DNA of 32,808 nucleotides from Melioribacteraceae bacterium (lineage in GTDB: Bacteria > Bacteroidota > Ignavibacteria > Ignavibacteriales > Melioribacteraceae): positions 1-32,808 of the forward strand of contig JANQLA010000535.1 in assembly GCA_028280855.1 (NCBI GenBank). Reading direction: 5' to 3'. The notes beneath the pieces are model-generated. The model had not been told where the DNA came from, did not search any database, and saw only the letters and a list, made by a program, of their open reading frames with translations. Each line of letters opens with the position of its first letter. Position 1 is the stretch's first letter. Shown here piece after piece: positions 1 through 7,868 of this stretch. Made by a program: the position numbers and the translations under genes.

Positions 1-120
1 GCCTTTAATATTATAAATTCTTTTCGCTTCGGCAATCCTTAAGCCGGTTTCTTCTATTTCTTTTATGACTTTTAGCTTAAATGATTCGCTGTACCTGATT
101 TGGATTCCTCTTTCATACAT
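1..120 (-). CDS. IS3-family transposase OrfA (N-terminal 40 residues, partial)
   Basis: The minus-strand frame starts at an ATG at 118-120, with an AAGGAG ribosome site 8 bases upstream, and stays open to the window edge. The visible 40 residues include RYSESFKLKVIKEIEETGLR followed by IAEAKRIYNIKG. This is the typical start of the helix-turn-helix DNA-binding protein (OrfA, InsE/InsN type) of IS3/IS150 elements. OrfA binds the element ends and is usually made with OrfB by a programmed frameshift. Only the first helices are present, so the subgroup cannot be named. The gene sits 100 bp downstream of the sigma-54 regulator and in the same orientation. Confidence 0.72.
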   Translation of the reverse strand, partial: MYERGIQIRYSESFKLKVIKEIEETGLRIAEAKRIYNIKG

Positions 121-175
121 AAAGTATACTCCTTCTTTTGTATACCTTTTTAAGCACGGGGCACAGGGGGGCACA
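1..175 (-). mobile_element. Left end of an IS3-type insertion sequence (partial)
   Basis: The window edge cuts an insertion element whose transposase gene reads leftward out of the window. Between that gene and the regulator that follows lies a G/C-rich block at 154-175. On the minus strand it starts TGTGCCCCCCTGTGCCCC, beginning with TG as IS3-family ends usually do and containing a repeated TGTGCCCC. I infer that the terminal inverted repeat starts near 175. The other end and any target duplication lie outside the window, so the boundary is provisional. Confidence 0.5.
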
Positions 176-219
176 AGGATCAAGTATCCAGCATCTGGTA
201 GCAGTGACTCGTGTGTGGT

Positions 220-1956
220 TTATAATAACTTATACCGCTTCATTTTGCGCCAAAGGGTGGATTTGTCGATGTTTAATTCTTCTGCAGTTTTATTCCTGTT
301 GCCCAGATGTTTATTAAGCGTATCAATAATTATCTGTTTTTCCGCACTTCCAAATGGATTCTTCGGATCAGCGACTAAGTTTTCACCGGCTTTAGAGACC
401 TTGGAATCCTTCACCAATCTTTGGGGAAGATGATTCATTTGAATAGTATTGCCCGGGCACACTATAAACCCATGCTCCAAAACATTTTCGAGTTCTCTTA
501 TATTTCCCGGCCAACCATATTTTGATAAACAATCTACAACCTGTGGACTTAGACTATAAATTTCTTTTTTGAACCTTTTCCTAAAGTTGATTAGCAAATG
601 ATCTATGAGTAGCGGAAGATCATCCATTCGTTCCCTAAGCGGGGGTACGTGAATGTTAATCACATTAAGCCGATAAAATAAGTCCTCCCTGAATTTACCT
701 TCGCTTATGGCCTTATCCATATCTTTATTTGTTGCAGCAATTATTCTCGCGTTAAGCTCAAGTGTTTTTGTGCCGCCGACTCGTTCAAACTTCCTTGTTT
801 CAAGCACGCGTAAAAGTTTTACCTGCAAGGTTAATGAAATATCACCGATCTCATCCAAAAACAATGTTCCGCCTTCGGCTAATTCAAACCTTCCCGGTTT
901 TGATTTTACAGCCCCGGTGAACGCGCCTTTTTCATGCCCGAACAGTTCACTTTCAATGAGTGTTTCTACGAACGAGCTGCAGTTTACGGCAATAAAAGGC
1001 CCTGTGCGCCTGGGACTGTTCAGATGAATAGCTCTGGCTGCCAGCTCTTTTCCCGTTCCGCTTTCACCCGTTATCAATACCGAGCTGTCTGTTTGAGACA
1101 CACTTTCCATCAATGAAATTGTATCCCTTAGCTTTTTGCTTTTACCAATTATATTTTCATACTTATACTTCTCGTCAAGGTGCTGCGATAGATTTTTAAT
1201 ATCGGATATATCAACAAACGTTTCAATAGCGCCGATTTTTTTGTTTTGATTATCAACAAGGATAGCTGAATTTACTCTTATTGGAATTTTTTGCCCTGAT
1301 TTGCTAATGATTTCCAGCTCGTTACCAATGGAATGTTTGCCTTTGTTCATAGTCATTTCCATATGGCAGCCGTTCCTGCAAAGAGATGAATTGAAAATGT
1401 TCCAGCATTTTTCACCGACGGCTTCCTTACGGGTGTAGCCGGTTATCCTTTCTGCGGAACTATTGAACGATGTAATATTCCATTCGTGATCAATTGTAAA
1501 AGTACCTTCGATCCTGCTGTTAAAGATTGAGTCAAGTTTATTTCGCTGATCTACAACCTCCAAAGTTTTTCTTTCCAATTTCTCATGTAAACTTTGCATT
1601 TCCTTTGTATCCCTGAACACCAGCACAACGCATATAACCTTATCATCACGCAATATCGGGTTCATTGACGCGAGTACGTTCTTAATTTTACCGGATTTAC
1701 CTGATATGTTGATTGAAAGATTTGCTAAGGTTCTCTTGTTTTCAAATACTTGCATCAGCTTATCAACTTCGGGTTTGCAGTTGCGAAACAACTTTTTACA
1801 TGTTTTCTTAATTATATCACTCTCTGTAAATCCCGTAATCCTGGAAGCCGCTTCGTTAAACACCAAAACTTTCAGATCATTTCCAATCACGGCAATCCCG
1901 TCGGGTATTATCATTACTTCTTTGTTTTTATCGATAATACTTTTTACTTCTCTCAT
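220..1956 (-). CDS. Sigma-54-dependent transcriptional activator with two PAS domains
   Basis: This is a bacterial enhancer-binding protein of about 578 residues that remodels RpoN-RNA polymerase. It has PAS domains at about 13-115 and 140-250, then the AAA+ core with Walker A GESGTGKE (297-304), the sigma-54-contacting GAFTGA loop (344-349) and Walker B TLFLDE (364-369). A Fis-type helix-turn-helix forms the C-terminus (about 540-578). The open frame extends upstream to 2058. I chose the ATG at 1956 because GAGG precedes it and the protein then starts just before PAS1. PAS2 carries a C-x8-C-x3-C motif (C184, C193, C197) and PAS1 has C53 and C60, suggesting redox or metal sensing. It is divergent from the ORP-like operon, the same arrangement as DVU2106 and the orp operons in Desulfovibrio, so it probably controls that operon. 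Confidence 0.93.
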   Translation of the reverse strand: MREVKSIIDKNKEVMIIPDGIAVIGNDLKVLVFNEAASRITGFTESDIIKKTCKKLFRNCKPEVDKLMQVFENKRTLANLSINISGKSGKIKNVLASMNPILRDDKVICVVLVFRDTKEMQSLHEKLERKTLEVVDQRNKLDSIFNSRIEGTFTIDHEWNITSFNSSAERITGYTRKEAVGEKCWNIFNSSLCRNGCHMEMTMNKGKHSIGNELEIISKSGQKIPIRVNSAILVDNQNKKIGAIETFVDISDIKNLSQHLDEKYKYENIIGKSKKLRDTISLMESVSQTDSSVLITGESGTGKELAARAIHLNSPRRTGPFIAVNCSSFVETLIESELFGHEKGAFTGAVKSKPGRFELAEGGTLFLDEIGDISLTLQVKLLRVLETRKFERVGGTKTLELNARIIAATNKDMDKAISEGKFREDLFYRLNVINIHVPPLRERMDDLPLLIDHLLINFRKRFKKEIYSLSPQVVDCLSKYGWPGNIRELENVLEHGFIVCPGNTIQMNHLPQRLVKDSKVSKAGENLVADPKNPFGSAEKQIIIDTLNKHLGNRNKTAEELNIDKSTLWRKMKRYKLL

Positions 1957-2001
1957 CACGACCTCGAAAAAATATTTCCACACAAAAATACAAAATTCGC
2001 G

Positions 2002-2046
2002 TGCAATAAAATTGGAATGCGCAATTATATATTGCGATTGTGCAAT
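2002..2046. promoter_or_regulatory. Candidate enhancer sites (TGCAAT/ATTGCG half-site array)
   Basis: Half-sites repeat in alternating orientation: TGCAAT (2002-2007), CGCAAT (2020-2025), ATTGCG (2031-2036) and TGCAAT (2041-2046). CGCAAT-TATAT-ATTGCG is a perfect-arm dyad, and ATTGCG-N4-TGCAAT is a second dyad with one mismatch. The array lies 77-122 bp upstream of the transcription start predicted from the 2097-2114 promoter, a usual distance for enhancer-binding proteins. I infer that it binds the divergent sigma-54 activator. Confidence 0.55.
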
Positions 2047-2096
2047 ATATCTCTCCAAACGGCATTGTAAATAACGCTTTTAACGTATCTTCTGAA

Positions 2097-2114
2097 TTGG
2101 CATCATGATTGAAT
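2097..2114 (+). promoter_or_regulatory. Candidate sigma-54 (-24/-12) promoter of the ORP-like operon
   Basis: TTGGCATCATGATTGAAT fits the RpoN consensus TTGGCAyrN4TTGCw. It has TTGGCA at -24, TTG at -12 and exactly ten bases between the GG and the next G. The one deviation is A in place of the conserved C at -12. Transcription would start near 2124, leaving a 20-base leader with an AAGGAAG ribosome site before the ATG at 2144. That also argues against translation from the upstream ATG at 2105, which would lie inside the promoter. Confidence 0.5.
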
Positions 2115-2143
2115 TACATAGCAGTAAAATCAAAAGGAAGCAA

Positions 2144-3022
2144 ATGTTTTTCGATCCCGCTTGTATACCTTGTATTGTAAATCAATCTTATAGAGCAGCT
2201 GCATACTTCTCTAATGGAGATAAATCGCTTGAGCTGAAAATAGTGAAGGATGTTTGTAAGGAAGTTGAAGTAGTAAATGAAAATTATACAGCGCCTCATT
2301 TTTCAATTAAGATGCAATCAATAATTGAAAGAAACCTGGGTATTAGTAATCCTTTTGAAAAACAAAAACAGGAAAACATAGCTAAAGCAAAAAAAGTTTT
2401 GCCGCTTATCACTGAATATGTGGAAAAATCCACGGACAAATTTGAAGCCGCTACTCGAACCGCTATAGCTGGAAACATAATTGATATTGGCGCTAATCCC
2501 GACTTTAATATCAGTACGGAAATTGCAAACCTCGGTGCAAAGAATATTGATTTGTCGCAGCTACCCCGTTTTAGAGATGCCGTAAAATCCGCTAAGCTAA
2601 TACTGTATGTAGCGGATAATTTTGAAGAAGCTCTGTTTGATAAATTCTTTCTTAAAGAACTTGCTTCAAAACGTGTTGTATTTGCGGTTCGATCATACCC
2701 AATTCTTAATGATATCACCTTGGCTGATGCAATTGAACTTGGTATTGATGAAGAATGCGAAGTAATTGAAAGCGGCAGTAAAATTGCCGGAACCGATCTA
2801 TCTCAATGTAGCAATAAATTTATTGAAGTCTTTAATGAAGCCGATATTGTCATCGCAAAAGGTCAGGGAAATTATGAAACACTTTTAAACGAGGCAAGAG
2901 ACATTTACTTCATGTTCAAGGTGAAATGCAACGGTATAGCTCAAAGATCAGGTTTCCCTATTGGTAAAGGCGTGCTGTTATATAAACCAAAGTTTAAGGA
3001 GAGTCCAAATGAAAAAATATGA
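2144..3022 (+). CDS. DUF89/ARMT1-family protein with N-terminal CxxC
   Basis: The protein has about 292 residues from the ATG at 2144, chosen for the AAGGAAG site just upstream; an earlier in-frame ATG at 2105 overlaps the putative promoter. It starts MFFDPACIPC, with the C7-x2-C10 motif typical of short prokaryotic DUF89 proteins. The middle has ADNFEEALFD, which corresponds to the family's DNxGE metal-site region but lacks the glycine. The C-terminal half has ADIVIAKGQGNYETL, a family hallmark. DUF89 proteins are metal-dependent (Mn/Ni/Co) damage-control phosphatases in characterised cases; the substrate here is unknown. It is first in the operon and overlaps the next gene by 14 bp. I infer a role tied to cofactor or thiol repair; the family call is firm and the function is not. 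Confidence 0.8.
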   Translation: MFFDPACIPCIVNQSYRAAAYFSNGDKSLELKIVKDVCKEVEVVNENYTAPHFSIKMQSIIERNLGISNPFEKQKQENIAKAKKVLPLITEYVEKSTDKFEAATRTAIAGNIIDIGANPDFNISTEIANLGAKNIDLSQLPRFRDAVKSAKLILYVADNFEEALFDKFFLKELASKRVVFAVRSYPILNDITLADAIELGIDEECEVIESGSKIAGTDLSQCSNKFIEVFNEADIVIAKGQGNYETLLNEARDIYFMFKVKCNGIAQRSGFPIGKGVLLYKPKFKESPNEKI

Positions 3023-4373
3023 TATTGTAATTATTGGAGGAGGCCCTGCCGGTGTTACTTGTGCTCTATCAGCCAAGAACACATATCCGCAGAAAAATGT
3101 TGTACTTATTCGCAAGGAATCGAAGCCTATGATTCCCTGCGGCATACCCTACACCTTAAGTACTCTGGAGTCCGTTAGCGATAACATTCTTGTAGATTCA
3201 CCGCTCCTTAAAAGCAGGGTTGAAATAATAAATAGCGAGGTTCAGTCCCGTGAAGGGAAAACAATCTGTTTATCAAACGGTGATGAGATTCAATTCGACA
3301 AGCTTGTTATTGCTGCGGGTTCCAAAGCGGTGATGCCCAATATTGAAGGTTCTTCTTTAGAAGGAGTTTACCTCGTTAAGAAAAACAAAGAGTACCTTGA
3401 GAATCTTAAACAACAAGTAAAACTTTCGCAAAAAATTGTAATACTCGGCGGCGGTTATATTGGTGTTGAAGTTGCGGATGAGCTTCTTAAATCAGGCAAA
3501 GATGTTACCATAGTCGAAATGTCTGATACCTTGATACCTACAATGGACGATGAATTCGGAGTTAAAGCGCAGGAAGTTATATCAAACAACGGCGGTAAAA
3601 TTATTACCGGCAAAAGTATTGTAAGAATCCTTGGTGATAATGTAGTTGAGGCGGTAGAGCTAAACGACGGCGCTAAAGTGGATTGCGATTTAGTCGTTAT
3701 TTCCTGCGGTTACAAGCCGAATATAGAAATAGCAAAAAATTTCGATTTGTTGTATGAAGAGGGTAAAGGAATTTTAGTTGATGATTATTTAAGAACATCA
3801 GAACAAGATGTTTTTGCCATTGGCGATTGTGCAGCTAAATATGATTTTTTTACAAGTGAGTTTTCAAATGTAATGCTGGCTTCAACTGCAATGGCCGAGG
3901 GAAGACTCGTCGGCTCCAATCTTTTCTCAATAAAAGTGATTAGGAAGTACCAGGGCGTATTAGGCACATTCTCAACTAAAATCGGCGATACGGCATTTGC
4001 AATAAGCGGTATAAACGAAAGGCGTGCAAAAAAGAGAAAGCTCGATTACACAATCGGTTATGCAAAAGCTGTCGATCGGCACCCGGGTAAACTTCCCGGT
4101 GCAAAAGCAGTAACCGTTAAACTTGTGTTTTCAACCTACTCGCATCACCTGATGGGCGCACAAGTTATGGGCGGTGAATCCGTTGGAGAATTGATTAACA
4201 TGCTTTCCGTAATGATACTGAACAAAATGACCGATATTGATATTAACACTTTACAGATAGGAACGCATCCAATGCTGACCGCATCACCGGTTGTTTACCC
4301 TGTAATAAATGCAACCACGGATGCAATAAAACAATGGTACAGGATTCAACCGCAAACCGAAATGGTGAAATAA
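3009..4373 (+). CDS. FAD/NAD(P)-dependent disulfide oxidoreductase, CoA-disulfide reductase/NADH oxidase-like
   Basis: The 454-residue flavoprotein starts at the ATG at 3009 with an AAGGAG site; the start lies inside the end of the DUF89 gene. It opens with the FAD dinucleotide fold VIIGGGPAGVTCAL (8-21). A second GGGYIGVEVADELL fold in the middle binds NAD(P)H, and AIGDCA marks the second FAD contact. A single redox Cys44 in PCGIPY is the position used by CoA-disulfide reductases and Npsr/Nox-type enzymes, which carry one cysteine rather than a CxxC pair. The C-terminal dimerisation domain is present, and there is no fused rhodanese domain. Substrates could be CoA disulfide, polysulfide or oxygen. 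In this operon a role in handling sulfur for Fe-S or thiometal assembly is plausible but inferred. Confidence 0.85.
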   Translation: MKKYDIVIIGGGPAGVTCALSAKNTYPQKNVVLIRKESKPMIPCGIPYTLSTLESVSDNILVDSPLLKSRVEIINSEVQSREGKTICLSNGDEIQFDKLVIAAGSKAVMPNIEGSSLEGVYLVKKNKEYLENLKQQVKLSQKIVILGGGYIGVEVADELLKSGKDVTIVEMSDTLIPTMDDEFGVKAQEVISNNGGKIITGKSIVRILGDNVVEAVELNDGAKVDCDLVVISCGYKPNIEIAKNFDLLYEEGKGILVDDYLRTSEQDVFAIGDCAAKYDFFTSEFSNVMLASTAMAEGRLVGSNLFSIKVIRKYQGVLGTFSTKIGDTAFAISGINERRAKKRKLDYTIGYAKAVDRHPGKLPGAKAVTVKLVFSTYSHHLMGAQVMGGESVGELINMLSVMILNKMTDIDINTLQIGTHPMLTASPVVYPVINATTDAIKQWYRIQPQTEMVK

Positions 4374-5203
4374 TGGAAACTAATAAAGAGCAAAAAGTAT
4401 TGGAAGAAAAAAAACGAATTGAAGAAACAATTTCGCAAATAGAACATCGCATTGCGGTTTTTAGTGGTAAAGGCGGGGTTGGAAAATCTACGGTGGCCGT
4501 AAATTTAGCGTACATGCTTCAACAAGAATCGAAATCCGTTGGAATATTGGATGCCGATATTACCGGGCCGAATGTATTAAAAATGCTCGGAATTAATGAT
4601 GAAGCAATAGTCATAAATGAGCGCATAATACCTTTTGAGAAATACGACGCTAAAATTATTTCGATAGCGAGCATGATTAAAGCAGGTCAGCCGGTAATCT
4701 GGAGAGGCCCGATGAGATCCAAAATGATTCAGCAATTTCTTGCCGATGTTGAATGGGGTAAGCTTGATTACCTGGTTGCTGATTTACCTCCCGGAACAGG
4801 GGATGAAATACTTACAATTACGCAACAGATGAAGCCCGAATATGCCGTGATTGTTACCACCCCGCAAGAGGTTTCGATTATTGACGCTGAAAGAGCTGTG
4901 AACATGGCTAAAAAAATGGAAGTGCCTTTTATCGGTATTGTTGAAAACATGTCTGGATTCGCTTGTCCTCATTGCGGTAAAGTGTTGAATATATTCGGTG
5001 AAGGAGGCGGTAAAACACTTGCCGACAATTACGGCGTTCCGTTCCTTGGATCAATACCTATTGATTTACACACAAGAATTTATGGAGATCACGGGGTACC
5101 GGTTGTTCTTAAAGAAACCGAATCGGAAATATCGGATGTATTTAGATCGATAGCATCTAAGATTGAATTTCAAAGTCAGGAAACAATGGCAGATATAGTA
5201 TAA
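4373..5203 (+). CDS. mrp: Mrp/NBP35-type P-loop ATPase (Fe-S cluster carrier)
   Basis: The 277-residue protein starts at the ATG at 4373, which overlaps the previous stop as TAATG and suggests translational coupling. A charged N-terminal helix (about 1-25) precedes the deviant Walker A GKGGVGKST. Later come the ADLPPGTGDE Walker B region and FACPHCGKV, whose CxxC bridges a [4Fe-4S] cluster between two subunits in Mrp/ApbC proteins. Such proteins carry and transfer Fe-S clusters in the cytosol using ATP. An Mrp-type ATPase is also a core member of ORP-type clusters. An 85-bp gap follows before the CGGC gene. Confidence 0.92.
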   Translation: METNKEQKVLEEKKRIEETISQIEHRIAVFSGKGGVGKSTVAVNLAYMLQQESKSVGILDADITGPNVLKMLGINDEAIVINERIIPFEKYDAKIISIASMIKAGQPVIWRGPMRSKMIQQFLADVEWGKLDYLVADLPPGTGDEILTITQQMKPEYAVIVTTPQEVSIIDAERAVNMAKKMEVPFIGIVENMSGFACPHCGKVLNIFGEGGGKTLADNYGVPFLGSIPIDLHTRIYGDHGVPVVLKETESEISDVFRSIASKIEFQSQETMADIV

Positions 5204-5288
5204 CGGGGCTGATGACATCAAAGTTGATTCAAAATGTTTTGCACTAAAGATGCATCGTAAACAACATCAATAATAAAGTTAATGAACG

Positions 5289-5735
5289 ATGGATAATACT
5301 ATAAGAATAGGAATCATAATTTGTGACCGCTACAAAAGTTGCGCAGGCGGGAAATGTTTAAGAGCAATGAAGGAGAAAGCAGGCGCTTTTGAAATTTATG
5401 ATGACCTGGAGATTGAACTTGTTGGATACACGTCATGCGGGGGATGCCCGGGAGGCAATATTGAATATGCTCCGAATGAAATGTTAAAGAATAGAGTTGA
5501 TGTAATCCATTTTGCGACAGGGATGGTTGTTGGATATCCCCCATGCCCCCGTATCGAGTATTTTAAGAAGTTTATAAGTGAAACGTTTCACGTCAAGGTT
5601 GCTATTGGTACTCACCCAATTCCTGAAGATTATTATTTGATCCATCAAAAATTTGGAACCTGGAATCAAGATGAACATGATAATTTATTAAAACCTTTAC
5701 TGGCAAATGAAGATGTGAGATTAGCTTACCAGTAG
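5289..5735 (+). CDS. CGGC domain protein (putative metal-binding)
   Basis: This 148-residue protein belongs to the CGGC family (Pfam CGGC domain). Cysteines are C12, C18 and C23 (CAGGKC), C50 and C53 (the CGGCPGG signature) and C86 (PPCPRI), with GTHPIP further on. CGGC proteins are small, soluble, cysteine-rich and uncharacterised; metal or cluster binding is presumed from the conserved cysteines. No clear Shine-Dalgarno precedes the ATG at 5289. An ATG at 5281 is in another frame. It lies between mrp and a radical SAM gene, which fits a role in handling metal or sulfur. Confidence 0.82.
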   Translation: MDNTIRIGIIICDRYKSCAGGKCLRAMKEKAGAFEIYDDLEIELVGYTSCGGCPGGNIEYAPNEMLKNRVDVIHFATGMVVGYPPCPRIEYFKKFISETFHVKVAIGTHPIPEDYYLIHQKFGTWNQDEHDNLLKPLLANEDVRLAYQ

Positions 5736-5758
5736 AGTTTATTATAGGAAATGAAGAG

Positions 5759-6721
5759 ATGAATATTTTCGGACCAGTACCATCAAGAAGATTAGGAAGA
5801 AGCTTGGGAGTAAATAATATTCCTTTTAAAACTTGCAGCTATTCGTGTAAGTATTGCCAACTCGGCAAAACAAATAAGTTAAGTATTAAGAGGAAGGAAT
5901 ATCTAGAACCGGAAGATATCTTAAAAGAAGTGAATACCTGCGTTAAGTCGTTAAAGAAAATGAATGAAAATATAGATTACATTACTTTAGTCCCTGATGG
6001 CGAACCTACTCTCGATATCAATTTGGGATCAATAATTAAACTTCTAAAAACAACTGGTGTTAAAACGGCGGTAATTAGTAACGCCTCGTTGATAGGGGAT
6101 GACAGCGTAAAGGAAGACTTACAATGCGCGGATTGGGTATCGGTAAAAATAGATTCGGCTGATACCGAAATATGGAAAAACATTAACAGGCCGCATGGAA
6201 AATTAAACCTGGACGTAATTACGAAAGGATTGTTAGAGTTCGCATCAACTTATAACGGAACATTGGTAACGGAAACGATGCTTGTGCACAACGGGAATGA
6301 CGGCTTTGCATCATTAACAAAAACAGTTGAGTTTATTGAAAGATTAGATGCGGAAAAATCATACATACTTATTCCTATAAGGCCACCCGCGGAAGCTTCA
6401 GTAAAAGCGCCGTCTATCGAAAGGCTGGTTGCTATTTATAAGTTATTTAAAGGTAAGGTGGGCGAAGCGGAACTAATAATGAACAATGAAGGAGTCGATT
6501 TTTCGTTCATTAATAATGTTGAAGATGAATTACTTGGCATTACAGCAGTCCACCCGATGAGAGAAGAAGCTGTTGAAGACTACCTTTCCAGGTCAAATAG
6601 TTCATGGCAGGTTGTAAAAAATTTGATGAAACGTAATCTTATAAAGGAAGTTAATTATGGGAACGAAAAATATTATATGCGGAATTTTTCAGCTATAAGT
6701 TCGCTAAAGCAGCAAAGCTGA
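5759..6721 (+). CDS. Radical SAM protein, COG0731-like
   Basis: The 320-residue protein has the radical-SAM cluster motif C26-x3-C30-x2-C33 (CSYSCKYC), which holds a [4Fe-4S] cluster that cleaves S-adenosylmethionine. The N-terminus MNIFGPVPSRRLGRSLGVNN and the PDGEPTLD motif match the short radical SAM family grouped with Fe-S oxidoreductases of COG0731, often found beside NifX-type genes. The last 70 residues (HPMREEAVEDYL to the end) look like a winged-helix domain. The reaction is unknown. A GAAGAG site lies directly before the ATG. It starts 23 bp after the CGGC gene and is clearly in the same operon. Confidence 0.88.
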   Translation: MNIFGPVPSRRLGRSLGVNNIPFKTCSYSCKYCQLGKTNKLSIKRKEYLEPEDILKEVNTCVKSLKKMNENIDYITLVPDGEPTLDINLGSIIKLLKTTGVKTAVISNASLIGDDSVKEDLQCADWVSVKIDSADTEIWKNINRPHGKLNLDVITKGLLEFASTYNGTLVTETMLVHNGNDGFASLTKTVEFIERLDAEKSYILIPIRPPAEASVKAPSIERLVAIYKLFKGKVGEAELIMNNEGVDFSFINNVEDELLGITAVHPMREEAVEDYLSRSNSSWQVVKNLMKRNLIKEVNYGNEKYYMRNFSAISSLKQQS

Positions 6722-6784
6722 TCAATTAAACCAGTGAGTTAATTTATTGGAAAAAAATGAAATAAAAATTGCAGGAGAAACAAT

Positions 6785-7156
6785 ATGAACAGACGCATAG
6801 CCGTTGCTATCGGCCTTAAAGAGAATGGACATACTTTACTTGCAAATAGTTTTGAGACTTGCAAATCCATAGTAGTATTTGAATTATCAAGAATTGGCAA
6901 TGTCGTATCAAAGGAAACCTATCCTAATCCGCAATTGCAAAGTAAAGAAACAACTACGGATATAGTTTCTTTCCTAAATCAACTTTGTGTTGATAGAATT
7001 ATAACAGGTGAATTGGATGATGAAGTAAAGGAAAAACTTGACGCTCTTGATATTAAAAGCATTTCACTACCCGGAAATGATTTAGAAAACGTAGTTCAAC
7101 AGTACATTAAAAAAAATTATATCTATAAGGAAAAAAGTATTACGGAATTTGCATAA
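6785..7156 (+). CDS. NifX/NifB-type cofactor-binding domain protein, divergent
   Basis: This 123-residue protein begins NRRIAVAIGL and follows the fold of the dinitrogenase iron-molybdenum cofactor domain (PF02579): strand, variable loop, VVFELSRIGNVVSKETYPNP, then VDRIITGELDDEVKEKLDALDI. The usual FGRC signature of the first loop is replaced by FETC (NSFETCKSIVVFE), so it keeps the cysteine but has lost the glycine and arginine. A GCAGGAG ribosome site precedes the ATG. It is the first of three related genes in this operon, and the most divergent. Family members bind metal-sulfur clusters; the ligand here is unknown. Confidence 0.75.
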   Translation: MNRRIAVAIGLKENGHTLLANSFETCKSIVVFELSRIGNVVSKETYPNPQLQSKETTTDIVSFLNQLCVDRIITGELDDEVKEKLDALDIKSISLPGNDLENVVQQYIKKNYIYKEKSITEFA

Positions 7157-7229
7157 TCTATAATGAATCTTCATTAGCCAAAAATGCAGAATGGTACAAT
7201 ATATTTTAAAAATTTTCAGGAGGTAAATT

Positions 7230-7427
7230 ATGCCGGGATTAGACGGAACCGGTCCTCAGGGTAAAGGACCTTTAACGGGCAGACGCAGAGGGAAGTGTGT
7301 TGATAAATCAAAATCAACCGAAACTCAAGCATCAAACAGTCCCGAAAATGAAAGAGGCTTTGGGCTTGGTCGCGGGCCGTTTGGCGGACGCAGAAGAAGG
7401 CGTCGAATGAGAGGACGTCGAGATTAG
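7230..7427 (+). CDS. Small Gly/Arg-rich protein, DUF5320-like
   Basis: The 65-residue, strongly basic protein starts MPGLDGTGPQGKGPLTGRRR, matching the opening of DUF5320 proteins (MPGxDGTGPxGxGPxTGRxxGxC), including the cysteine that follows. A Ser/Asn-rich linker leads to a Gly- and Arg-rich tail (RGPFGGRRRRRRMRGRRD). A strong AGGAGG site lies 8 bases before the ATG. DUF5320 genes are regularly found next to NifX-type and MinD-type genes. The function is unknown; with its charge it could bind an acidic partner or nucleic acid, which is speculation. Confidence 0.82.
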   Translation: MPGLDGTGPQGKGPLTGRRRGKCVDKSKSTETQASNSPENERGFGLGRGPFGGRRRRRRMRGRRD

Positions 7428-7477
7428 TCCTTAATTTTTATTTGAGAATGATTCAAAAAAGTAAATTAAGAGGAAAT

Positions 7478-7855
7478 ATGAATAATCGAATAGCAATTGC
7501 AATTGAAGATTGCGCGGAGAACGTTGAAAAAGTAGCTGAACATTTTGGACGGTGTACAAAATTTGTAGTGCATGAAATGGACGCATCAAAGAACGAGTTA
7601 AAAAAAGAAACATATTTTAACCCGCTTGCAGGACACGGAAATGGAACATGTCAGCTTCCCGGTTATATTAAACAGTTTGATGTGAACGTTATAATTGCCG
7701 GTGGAATGGGCAAAAAAGCAATCGCAAATTTTAATTCGTATGGAATAGAAGTAATAACCGCGCCGGGCTTACAAGCCGACCAGGCGTTAAATCTTTACTT
7801 GCAAAAGAAATTAACAGGTTACCGGGAATGTGTGGGACACGCTCATAAATGTTGA
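7478..7855 (+). CDS. NifX/NifB-type cofactor-binding domain protein
   Basis: The 125-residue protein starts at the ATG at 7478, preceded by AGAGGA; an in-frame TTG at 7442 has no such site. It begins MNNRIAIAIEDC and has the full HFGRCTKFVVHE signature of the dinitrogenase Fe-Mo cofactor family, then VNVIIAGGMGKKAIANFNSYGIEV. The C-terminal extension CVGHAHKC, with two cysteines and two histidines, could add metal ligands and is common in the NifX-like proteins of ORP-type clusters. It ends 13 bp before the probable TTG start of the next gene. Confidence 0.88.
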   Translation: MNNRIAIAIEDCAENVEKVAEHFGRCTKFVVHEMDASKNELKKETYFNPLAGHGNGTCQLPGYIKQFDVNVIIAGGMGKKAIANFNSYGIEVITAPGLQADQALNLYLQKKLTGYRECVGHAHKC

Positions 7856-7868
7856 AAGAGGTCAAGAG

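Noticed and set aside
65-433. Plus-strand open frame of 122 codons
   Set aside because: It lies antisense to the transposase start and to the regulator 3' end, has no ribosome site and resembles no family.
2041-2060. Minus-strand -24/-12 promoter for the regulator (TTTGG ... TTGCA)
   Set aside because: The GG-to-GC spacing is 11 bases, one more than RpoN tolerates, and the site overlaps the enhancer array.
1706-2074. Plus-strand open frames antisense to the regulator PAS1 region
   Set aside because: They mirror the codon pattern of the regulator on the other strand and have no recognisable protein features.
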